Shown here piece after piece: positions 8,266 to 14,714 of a stretch of DNA of 48,722 nt. A model generated the notes under the pieces. The model searched no databases. It was given only the letters and a program-made list of their open reading frames with translations, and was not told where the DNA came from. Source of the DNA: an uncultured Clostridia bacterium (GTDB taxonomy: Bacteria; Bacillota; Clostridia; TANB77; CAG-508); assembly GCA_944387495.1 (NCBI GenBank), contig CALXFD010000012.1, positions 1-48,722 of the forward strand. The letters are read 5' to 3'. The translations under genes and the position numbers were made by a program. The stretch's first letter is position 1. Each line of letters starts with the position of its first letter.

Positions 8266-10875
8266 ATGGTTAATTCAAAAGAAGAAGTAGATGTTGCAAA
8301 AATGTATGGAGAAGAATGTTTACTCTCTAAGGAGGCTTTTATTAAAAAACATAAAATTAAAGAAAATGGTTTAAGCACTCAAGAGGCAAATCGTAGGTTG
8401 CAAGGTTTAGGGTATAATGAGATTAAACAAACCAAACCTAAAAGATGGTATAATTATTTTTTAGAAAGCCTATTTAGCCCTTTTAATATTATTTTACTGG
8501 GTATTACTTTACTTTTAGTTTATACAGATATAATTTTACCAAAATCCCCTAGCTATGCTAATATTTCAGTTATATTAATTTTAGTTACAGCAACTACATT
8601 GTTAGACTTTGTAGAAGAATATCGTTCTAATAGGGCTGCAAGTAAATTAAAAGATTTAGTTGCTACTACTTGTACTGTTTTAAGAGATGGCAAAGAAGTT
8701 TCTCTTCCTATTAAAGATGTTACTATCGGAGATATTATAATTTTATCTGCTGGAAGTATGATACCTGCTGATTTAAGATTAATTGAATCAAAAGATTTAT
8801 ATGTAGGTCAATCTTCTTTAACTGGTGAATCTGATGCAGTTAATAAAAATGTAGAAGCTTCTGTTACTATTGAAGATTTAGATAGTATTGCAGATATAGA
8901 TAATATATGTTTTATGGGTACAAGTGTTGTTTCTGGAAATGCAAAAGGTGTAGTTATTAAAACTGCTGATTCTACATATTTTGGAAAAATTGCTCATACT
9001 TTATCAAAAGGAAAACCAAAAACAGCTTTCCAAAAAAATATTGAAAGTATTAGTAAACTTTTAATTAAATTTATGCTTGTTATTATACCTATTGTATTTA
9101 TACTTAATTTTTGGAAACATGATGTAATTACTGCATTTACATTTGCTGTTGCAATAGCAATAACTATTACTCCTTTACTTTTACCAGTTATATTGTCTTC
9201 TTGTCTTTCAAAAGGTGCTGTAAGAATGTCTAAGAAGAAAACTATTGTAAAAAAGTTGGATTCAATACAAAACTTTGGCGCTATGAATATTTTATGTACT
9301 GACAAAACTGGAACTTTAACAGAAGATAATATTGTTTTAGAAAAATATTTAGATATTAATGGTGAAGAAGATATTAGAGTTTTAAAACATGCATTTTTAA
9401 ATTCTTCTTTTCAAACTGGATTAAAGAGTAATATAGATGAGGCTGTTATTAAAAGAGGTTTGGAATATAATATGAAAGAAGTTTCTTCTAATTATACAAA
9501 AATTGATGAAATTCCTTTTGATTTTTCTAGAAGATGTTTATCAATTATTTTAAAAGATAATAATGATAAAGTTCAGCTAATTACAAAAGGTGCTGTTGAA
9601 GAAATTTTAAATATTTGTACAATGGTTGATTATAGAGGAACTGTTTCTCCTTTAACAAAAGAGATTAGACAAAATATTTTAAAAATTAGTAAAGGTTTAA
9701 ATAAAGATGGCCTACGTGTTGTTGCAGTTTGTCAAAAAAATGTATCCCCTGATATTCAAAAATTTGAAGTTTCTGATGAAAAAGATATGATTTTATTAGG
9801 ATTTATTGGATTTTTAGACCCTCCAAAAGAGTCTGCAAAAGAATCTATAAATAGATTACATTATTATGGTATTAAAGTAATTGTTTTAACAGGTGATAAT
9901 GCAGAAGTTACAAAGGCTGTATGTGATAAGGTTGGTATAAAATGCAAAAAAATAATATTAGGAAGCCAATTAGATAAATTAGATGACTTTGCAGTTCTAA
10001 GATTACTAAAAAAGCACAATGTTTTTGCTAAACTTTCTCCTATACAAAAAGCGAGAATTGTTCGTTTATTACGTGATATCGGAAAAGTTGTTGGATATAT
10101 GGGTGATGGTATAAATGACAGCCCTTCTCTTACAAATTCAGATGTTGGTATTTCTGTTGATACTGCTGTTGATATTGCAAAAGAATCTGCTGATATTATT
10201 TTACTTGAAAAAGATTTGAATGTACTAATAGATGGTGTAGAAGAAGGTAGAAAAACTTTTGCAAATTTAATGAAATATATTAAACTTACTTCTAGTTTGA
10301 ATTTTGGTGAAGTTTTAGCTGTTATGGTTGCAAGTTTAGCAGTACCATTTTTACCAGAAACTCCTATTCAATTATTGTTTGAAGGTATGCTTTATGATTT
10401 AGGTCAAATGACTTTACCTTTTGATAATGTTGATAAAAATATTATAAAACGTCCTAAAAAACTTGATATAAAAAGTTTGAAAAGATTTATGTTTTTTATG
10501 GGTCCTATAAGTGCTGTATTTAATTTACTTGTTTTTGTTGCTTTATGGTTTTTATTTAAAGTAAGAGATGCTTCTACTTATCAAACAATTTGGTTTTGTT
10601 ATAGTATAGTTGCTAATTTACTTGGTATGCATATTATTAGGACTGCAAAAATACCATTTATTCAAAGTAATGCAAATAAGGTAGTTTATATTTCATCTTT
10701 TAGTTTGATTTTAATTGCTTTGATTTTACCTTTTACTCCTCTTGGAGCTTTAATTGGACTTGTGCCAATTGCTGTAAAATATATTGCATTGATATTTGTT
10801 ATTGCAATAATGTTTTGTGTGGTTACTTTATTTGCTAAGAAATTTTATATTAAGAAATTTAGAGAATGGATTTAA
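8266..10875 (+). CDS. mgtA: MgtA/MgtB-type magnesium-importing P-type ATPase
   Basis: An 869-residue P3B ATPase of the inner membrane, expected to import Mg2+ at the cost of ATP. Signatures: SSLTGESDAV (TGES about 186-189), phosphorylation motif DKTGTLTED (Asp346), MGDGINDSPSL (about 612-622), and the MgtA-like block DFVEEYRSNRAASKLKDLV. The NSSFQTGLKSNIDEAV stretch is close to the MgtA NSxxQTGLKN pattern and separates it from Ca2+ and H+ pumps. About ten membrane helices fit the layout. ATG 8266 is chosen because TTGGAG lies 8 bases upstream; an in-frame TTG at 8215 overlaps the promoter. It is monocistronic, with its own promoter and terminator. Confidence 0.9.
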   Translation: MVNSKEEVDVAKMYGEECLLSKEAFIKKHKIKENGLSTQEANRRLQGLGYNEIKQTKPKRWYNYFLESLFSPFNIILLGITLLLVYTDIILPKSPSYANISVILILVTATTLLDFVEEYRSNRAASKLKDLVATTCTVLRDGKEVSLPIKDVTIGDIIILSAGSMIPADLRLIESKDLYVGQSSLTGESDAVNKNVEASVTIEDLDSIADIDNICFMGTSVVSGNAKGVVIKTADSTYFGKIAHTLSKGKPKTAFQKNIESISKLLIKFMLVIIPIVFILNFWKHDVITAFTFAVAIAITITPLLLPVILSSCLSKGAVRMSKKKTIVKKLDSIQNFGAMNILCTDKTGTLTEDNIVLEKYLDINGEEDIRVLKHAFLNSSFQTGLKSNIDEAVIKRGLEYNMKEVSSNYTKIDEIPFDFSRRCLSIILKDNNDKVQLITKGAVEEILNICTMVDYRGTVSPLTKEIRQNILKISKGLNKDGLRVVAVCQKNVSPDIQKFEVSDEKDMILLGFIGFLDPPKESAKESINRLHYYGIKVIVLTGDNAEVTKAVCDKVGIKCKKIILGSQLDKLDDFAVLRLLKKHNVFAKLSPIQKARIVRLLRDIGKVVGYMGDGINDSPSLTNSDVGISVDTAVDIAKESADIILLEKDLNVLIDGVEEGRKTFANLMKYIKLTSSLNFGEVLAVMVASLAVPFLPETPIQLLFEGMLYDLGQMTLPFDNVDKNIIKRPKKLDIKSLKRFMFFMGPISAVFNLLVFVALWFLFKVRDASTYQTIWFCYSIVANLLGMHIIRTAKIPFIQSNANKVVYISSFSLILIALILPFTPLGALIGLVPIAVKYIALIFVIAIMFCVVTLFAKKFYIKKFREWI

Positions 10876-10886
10876 TAAGTCACATA

Positions 10887-10921
10887 AAAAGATACCCTTC
10901 ACAAAAGTTTGGGTATCTTTT
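10887..10921. terminator. Bidirectional terminator
   Basis: AAAAGATACCC pairs with GGGTATCTTTT over a 13-base loop and has T-runs on both strands. It lies 11 bases after the mgtA stop and 3 bases beyond the end of the convergent phosphodiesterase gene, so it serves both. Confidence 0.9.
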
Positions 10922-10924
10922 TTA

Positions 10925-11473
10925 TTACATTATGTCTTTGTATTTTAGACTTTCTACTAAATTTCCTTCTACATCTTTTATTTGTATTTCCTCTTCTGCA
11001 ATTATCGCATAACTATGTTTTGTATTTTCTTTTGGTAAAGATATTGAGCCTGGATTTACAAATATTTTTCCTTGTTCTTGTTTTATGAAATGTGTATGGA
11101 AATGTCCATAGCACATTATATCAAAATCTTCTTTTGGTAGGTTATCTATATTATATATGTGTCCATGTGTAAAGAAGAACTTTTTTCCATTTATTTCTTC
11201 TAGTAAATTTTTATTAAATTGAAATTCTGATATCATTTCATCTACTTCTGCATCACAATTTCCTTTTATAACTTCTAGTCTATCTTTTAATGCATTTAGT
11301 ATTTTGGCTACTTCTAATGGATTATATTCTTGTGTTAATGGATTTCTTGGTCCATGGTAATATAAATCTCCTAATACTATTATTTTATCTGGTTCTTCTC
11401 TATTTACTATTTCTTCTATTTTTTTGGCATAGTATGATGAGCCATGTATATCTGATATTAATAAAACTTTCAT
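10925..11473 (-). CDS. YfcE/MJ0936-family metallophosphoesterase
   Basis: A 182-residue calcineurin-like phosphodiesterase. Metal-binding motifs are visible in order: LLISDIHGS (Asp8, His10), VLGDLYYHG, IKGNCDAEVD, FFTHGHIYN and CYGHFHTHF. Members of the YfcE group hydrolyse model phosphodiesters in vitro and mostly have no assigned cellular substrate. AAAGGGAAAG precedes the ATG. It is followed by the shared terminator and preceded by a DUF4116 gene 48 bases away, which may be co-transcribed. Confidence 0.85.
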   Translation of the reverse strand: MKVLLISDIHGSSYYAKKIEEIVNREEPDKIIVLGDLYYHGPRNPLTQEYNPLEVAKILNALKDRLEVIKGNCDAEVDEMISEFQFNKNLLEEINGKKFFFTHGHIYNIDNLPKEDFDIMCYGHFHTHFIKQEQGKIFVNPGSISLPKENTKHSYAIIAEEEIQIKDVEGNLVESLKYKDIM

Positions 11474-11521
11474 AATTCTTTCCCTTTCTTTTTATTTATT
11501 ATTTATGTAGATTTATATATT

Positions 11522-12034
11522 TTATCCCATTAATGCTTTTATTTCATCATCTTGTTTTAACCTAGCAGATATAAAGTGATATGCTTGTTTATTTTGTTTT
11601 ACTGCTATTTCAGCTAGTTCTTTGTCATCTATTAGTCTACTACTTGCATATTTTATTATTATTCCTTTATTTGTTACTGCTGATTTTACTACTTCTTTAT
11701 CATCTCTAAGTTCTGGGCTTGCGTAATATAATGCTTGACCATATGTTTTACAACTTTCTAAGATAATATCTCTATCTGCTCTTAGTCTTTCTGATGCATA
11801 ACATACTGTCCATGGTGCTGTTTTTATAGCTAATTGCAATATGTCTTTATGGTCTTTTAGCCTATCACTTGCAAATTCTAGGGATTCTCCATTTTGTTCT
11901 AATGCTGCTTTTACTATTTCTTCGTCATCTTTTAACCTGTCTGATGCAAGATCTAAGTTTTTGCCATTTTCTTGTACTGCTTTTAATATTATTTCCTTGT
12001 TATCGTTATTTTGTTCTATCTCTTCTATATCCAT
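11522..12034 (-). CDS. DUF4116 repeat protein
   Basis: A 170-residue soluble protein built of tandem units of about 25 residues following the pattern (L/I)xxASxxLRxDxEIxxxAV: for example LDLASDRLKDDEEIV, LEFASDRLKDHKDIL, VCYASERLRADRDII, LYYASPELRDDKEVV and IKYASSRLIDDKELA. This is the DUF4116 repeat, a helical repeat common in bacteria and large viruses with no established function; protein binding is a guess. No signal peptide. It lies upstream of the phosphodiesterase gene on the same strand. Confidence 0.8.
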   Translation of the reverse strand: MDIEEIEQNNDNKEIILKAVQENGKNLDLASDRLKDDEEIVKAALEQNGESLEFASDRLKDHKDILQLAIKTAPWTVCYASERLRADRDIILESCKTYGQALYYASPELRDDKEVVKSAVTNKGIIIKYASSRLIDDKELAEIAVKQNKQAYHFISARLKQDDEIKALMG

Positions 12035-12156
12035 TTTATTATCTCTTTTCTTTTTTGGTTTTCTTTTAGTATTTTATTTTAATATTTTTATTCTGTCAAG
12101 AATGTTCTAATACATTTAATGGAAAAGGAAAGTATTCCTCAACTACTTCCCAATTC

Positions 12157-12172
12157 CGACTATGTAATGACA
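12157..12172. repeat. 16-bp repeat, copy outside the mobile element
   Basis: The 16 bases cgactatgtaatgaca occur here just beyond the feoB stop and again at 13810-13825 inside the mobile element. The minus strand here also opens a GTG-started 25-codon frame (12101-12178) beginning SLHSRNWEVV; the element copy opens a similar SLHSRN frame. It could be a remnant of an earlier related element. Confidence 0.5.
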
Positions 12173-12184
12173 CATTTTAGTTTA

Positions 12185-13034
12185 TTATATAAATGCTAAA
12201 TTATAAATAAGATTTGTAAATATACATATCGCAATTCCACAAATTGTTGGTATCAAAAAGCTTAGTATTACCCATCTCATTTTTCCTGTTTCTTTTTTTA
12301 TTGTTAATAATGTAGTAGCACATGGGAAATGGAATACTGTAAATATCATTACATTTATGGCTGTTAATATAGTCCAACCATTTTGCCTTAATATTTCCCC
12401 TATCATTTGTGTTTCTTCCATATTTATTAGTGATGTTCCATTTAAGTAACACATCAATATTATTGGTAAAACAATTTCATTTGCAGGAATTCCAAAAATA
12501 AAAGCTGTTAATATATATCCATCTAATCCCATTATTTGTGCAAATGGTTCTAAAAAGTTTGCTATCATTGTCAATAAACTCTCTCCATTTATTCCTATAT
12601 TTGCAAAAAGCCATATTACAATTCCTGCTGGTAATGCTACTGCTACTGCTCTTCCTAATACAAATAATGTTCTATCAAAAAATGCTCTTACAATTATTTT
12701 CCCAAATTGTGGCTTTCTATATGGTGGCAATTCTAATGTTAATGATGATGGCATTCCTTTTAATATTGTTTTAGATAATATTTTTGATATTATTAATGTC
12801 ATAAATATTCCTAATAATATTACTAATATTACAGATAAAGTTGATAATATTGATGCCCCTATTCCAGTTATTGTTCCTGCTATAAATATTGTAGATATTG
12901 TGATTAAAAACGGGAATCTTCCGGTTACATGGTACTAAATTATTTGTTAGTATTGCGATTAACCTTTCTCTTGGAGAATTTATTATTCTGCATCCTGTTA
13001 CTCCACAACTATTACAGCCAAATCCCATGCACAT
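12185..13034 (-). pseudogene. feoB: FeoB, C-terminal half (separated by mobile element; contains CGG frameshift)
   Basis: The membrane permease half of the ferrous iron transporter FeoB. It begins at the element junction with [16 protein letters not shown] and continues through [18 protein letters not shown]. At CGG (plus 12921-12923) the zero frame is lost; reading C+GGA gives PCNGRFPF and then the rest of the core domain to the C-terminus, including AFFDRTLFVLGRA and FIFGIPANEIVLP. The sequence otherwise shows no decay. Joined to the N-terminal half without the element and with one base skipped it gives a 734-residue protein, a normal FeoB length. As it stands it has no start or promoter of its own, so Fe2+ uptake by this copy would need element excision. 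Confidence 0.9.
13023..13034. repeat. Left attachment core (direct repeat)
   Basis: TCCCATGCACAT, encoding the MCMG of FeoB on the minus strand, is repeated exactly at 16396-16407. It marks the left end of the inserted element. Serine integrases usually cross over at a central dinucleotide within such a core. Confidence 0.9.
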
Positions 13035-13159
13035 GGTGATGACAATATGGTATATTTAAAATATGTGGATAAAAGTCGAAAAAGTAGCATTGTTAGTGCC
13101 AAATTTGATGTTTATTTTAGTTTATAAAAATAAACTTTTTATAATTATTGCCTATAATA

Positions 13160-13183
13160 TAAGAGGTTTTCATAAGAAAACCT
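13160..13183. terminator. Hairpin at element left end
   Basis: AGAGGTTTTC and GAAAACCTCT form a perfect 10-bp stem with an ATAA loop. It lies after the cargo gene on the minus strand; in the circular form of the element it would also lie about 30 bases beyond the recombinase stop. T-tails are short, so its strength is uncertain. Confidence 0.55.
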
Positions 13184-13202
13184 CTATACCTATTGAAATT
13201 CT

Positions 13203-13547
13203 TTAAAAACTCTCGCTTAATTCGTTTGATGGTATAAATGTGATTGGCCCTTGCTGATAATTCTTTTCACACAATTCCAGAACTTTCTTAAAGAATTCCT
13301 CGGAAGATACCATTTTTGAAACAGAAACGGCCAAAATGCCTGGTAATCTAAGTCCATGCCACTCAAAAGTAATTGTTGCTTCTTTTTCTTTCTTTACCTG
13401 TGATAAAGCAAACTCATAATTTTCATTACCTTGCCGTATATCTGCTGCACAGTCATCCCATTGAGTCCAGTTTGCCCAAATAAGTAATCCAATTTGTCCT
13501 TTTTCCTGAGCTTCTTTTAAAGAATCCCGAAGTAGTTTCTCCGTCAT
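13203..13547 (-). CDS. Unidentified element cargo protein
   Basis: A 114-residue soluble protein that I do not recognise; it is rich in Trp, Glu and Lys (for example IGLLIWANWTQWDD), with a predicted mix of helices and strands and no signal peptide. An AGGAGG site lies 9 bases before the ATG. Its base and codon use differ from the host genes: it uses CGG twice as an in-frame codon (codons 7 and 38), and has more C and G in third positions. If CGG forces a +1 shift in this cell, translation would stop two codons after codon 7, so it may be a recent arrival not yet fitted to the host. Function unknown. Confidence 0.7.
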   Translation of the reverse strand: MTEKLLRDSLKEAQEKGQIGLLIWANWTQWDDCAADIRQGNENYEFALSQVKKEKEATITFEWHGLRLPGILAVSVSKMVSSEEFFKKVLELCEKNYQQGPITFIPSNELSESF

Positions 13548-13655
13548 AAATGAATCCTCCTTTTATTTTATAGGTTATATATATTGCATTTGCAATACAC
13601 TTTAAAACATATTTTATCATATTTTTGTATAAAAATCAATTTTTGAATTTTTAAA

Positions 13656-13684
13656 TTGACAAAATAATAATAATATGTTATTAT
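13656..13684 (+). promoter_or_regulatory. Strong sigma-A promoter inside the element
   Basis: TTGACA, a 17-base spacer with a TG before the -10, and TATTAT: a near-ideal promoter on the plus strand. Transcription would start near 13691 and meet a terminator about 70 bases later, with no good reading frame between. Confidence 0.7.
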
Positions 13685-13690
13685 TTAAAT

Positions 13691-13767
13691 ACAATAAAAA
13701 TGTATCCTAGTTCAGGTTGAGGATAACATTTACTCGTATGTGTACCGTAACTACACATACTTTTTTT
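13691..13767 (+). ncRNA. Candidate short RNA or attenuated leader
   Basis: A transcript from the promoter at 13656 would run to the hairpin GTATGTGTA-CCGTAAC-TACACATAC (13736-13760) followed by seven T residues, giving an RNA of about 75 bases. The RNA is antisense to the region just downstream of the minus-strand 34-residue gene. Part of it (ttcaggttgag, then catttac) resembles the start of that gene in reverse, so it might base-pair with that mRNA. No family is recognised; this is inference from signals alone. Confidence 0.4.
13736..13767 (+). terminator. Rho-independent terminator
   Basis: Perfect 9-bp stem with a 7-base loop followed by TTTTTTT on the plus strand, ending the short transcript from 13691. 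Confidence 0.8.
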
Positions 13768-13770
13768 ATG

Positions 13771-13807
13771 CAAAAAAACAGAGCAAGACCGTAACTTCCT
13801 ACTCTGT
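13771..13807 (-). terminator. Terminator after the 34-residue gene
   Basis: On the minus strand ACAGAG pairs with CTCTGT, with a weaker inner AAG/CTT pair, followed by seven T residues. It lies about 20 bases after the stop of the small gene at 13829-13933. Confidence 0.65.
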
Positions 13808-13809
13808 TT

Positions 13810-13825
13810 CGACTATGTAATGACA
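13810..13825. repeat. 16-bp repeat, copy inside the mobile element
   Basis: Identical to 12157-12172. It overlaps the region just after the small gene stop, where an ATG opens a frame starting MSLHSRNRVGSYG on the minus strand that runs through the terminator; this frame is probably not a gene. Confidence 0.5.
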
Positions 13826-13828
13826 TAT

Positions 13829-13933
13829 TTAGTCTTTATCCTTTTTGTTTTCTTCTACTTTTAATTGATTGTTTTTATCTCTTTCAGCTAAAAGCATTTC
13901 AACTAATCGTAGAATAAGCTCAGGTTGAGTCAT
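13829..13933 (-). CDS. 34-residue small protein of the element
   Basis: A short frame starting MTQPELILRLVEML and ending in a Lys/Glu/Asn-rich tail (KVEENKKDKD). An AGGGGG site lies 9 bases before the ATG, stronger than that of most genes here; a GTG one codon upstream is an alternative start. The N-terminal half would form an amphipathic helix. I do not recognise a family. A degenerate copy of its start (AAATGTTATCCTCAACCTGA) lies at about 13705-13730 on the same strand, suggesting a partial duplication. Confidence 0.5.
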   Translation of the reverse strand: MTQPELILRLVEMLLAERDKNNQLKVEENKKDKD

Positions 13934-14117
13934 CACATTTACCCCCTTTCCGCTCTATGTAAGAACTACCTTCATGACAAGAAAGGTTGCTATTATATTA
14001 CAATATTTTACAATAAAAAACAAGCGAACAGTAAATATTTATTTAAGATTTTTTTAATAACTATTGAATATATTATTTTGTTTTTATAGAGTACTATTTA
14101 TAAAATTATAGTTTCGT

Positions 14118-14165
14118 AAAATGGAGCAAATTGAAGTTTTTTTTAATAAATTTTTGCTCCATTTT
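14118..14165. terminator. Terminator-like hairpin
   Basis: AAAATGGAGCAAA and TTTGCTCCATTTT form a perfect 13-bp stem with a 22-base loop, followed by a T-rich tail on the plus strand. No gene is assigned just upstream on the plus strand. It lies in the 560-base gene-free stretch 13934-14493. Confidence 0.55.
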
Positions 14166-14239
14166 ATTTTTTATCTAATACACTTGTTTCAATACTTTTC
14201 CGCCTTTCAATCCCTATTTACCTGTGTGGTGTTATAGGA

Positions 14240-14259
14240 GCGACATCGTTAGATGTCGC
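14240..14259. other. Perfect GC-rich stem-loop of unknown role
   Basis: GCGACATC-GTTA-GATGTCGC forms an 8-bp stem with a 4-base loop in a stretch that is clearly richer in G and C than its surroundings (about 14210-14275). There is no T-tail, so it is not a standard terminator. It could be a protein-binding palindrome or part of a small structured RNA. Confidence 0.45.
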
Positions 14260-14343
14260 GTTAAGGAGACTTTTAGAACACTTCTTAGTATGATTAAAGT
14301 TGGTTATTTTATAAATTAATAAAATAAAGGGAGAATTTTAACA

Positions 14344-14446
14344 AGAAAATCACTGTATATATAATAAGAGACAAATTTAAATAATTTTCTAATTTGGGTA
14401 GATTTTTTAAGAGAAAACATATGTATATATAATAGAGGAACATTTA
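14344..14446 (+). promoter_or_regulatory. Two similar promoter-like units in tandem
   Basis: Two related segments (14344-14379 and 14410-14446) share the pattern agaaaa...tgtatatataata(a)gag..aacattta-like, each with TATAAT (14360-14365 and 14428-14433). They lie upstream of the small gene at 14494 and may be duplicated promoters. No clean TTGACA accompanies either, so a regulator or alternative sigma factor may be involved. Confidence 0.45.
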
Positions 14447-14493
14447 GTAATAGTACAAGTTTTTTTTAAATAACTATTTAAAGAGGTTATGCT

Positions 14494-14634
14494 ATGAATG
14501 AAAAATATCTTAAATTAAAAATAGAATCTGTTGTAAATAAAATATTATATAAAAAAAATATAATTGATAAAAATGTTTTTGAAAAAACTTCTACAAAGCT
14601 TGATAAATTAATGTTTGAGGGAAATGAAAAATAA
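14494..14634 (+). CDS. SHOCT-like small protein
   Basis: A 46-residue protein, beginning MNEKYLKLKIESVVNKILYK and continuing with IIDKNVFEKTSTKLDKLMF. The layout (helix, then I-D-x-x-x-F-E-K-x-x-x-K-L-D-K-L) resembles a SHOCT domain, a short helical module often found in element-borne small proteins next to recombinases. An AGAGG site precedes the ATG. It lies 80 bases upstream of the recombinase gene; role unknown, possibly regulatory or an accessory in recombination. Confidence 0.6.
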   Translation: MNEKYLKLKIESVVNKILYKKNIIDKNVFEKTSTKLDKLMFEGNEK

Positions 14635-14640
14635 ATTTTT

Positions 14641-14668
14641 TTGACATTTACTTTATATCTTATATTTT
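14641..14668 (+). promoter_or_regulatory. Recombinase promoter
   Basis: TTGACA, a 16-base spacer and TATTTT, starting 6 bases after the stop of the SHOCT-like gene and about 47 bases before the recombinase ATG. Confidence 0.6.
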
Positions 14669-14714
14669 AGTACAATAAAATAAGTATTAATTGCAAAAAG
14701 GAAAGGAGATTTAT

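Noticed and set aside
12101..12178. GTG-started 25-codon frame after feoB (SLHSRNWEVV)
   Set aside because: No ribosome site and no family; recorded only as part of the shared repeat. It contains a CGG in frame but is not counted as a gene.
14240..14259. Group II intron domain V or standard terminator
   Set aside because: The stem-loop lacks the conserved domain V bases and has no T-tail, and no intron-encoded protein is present.
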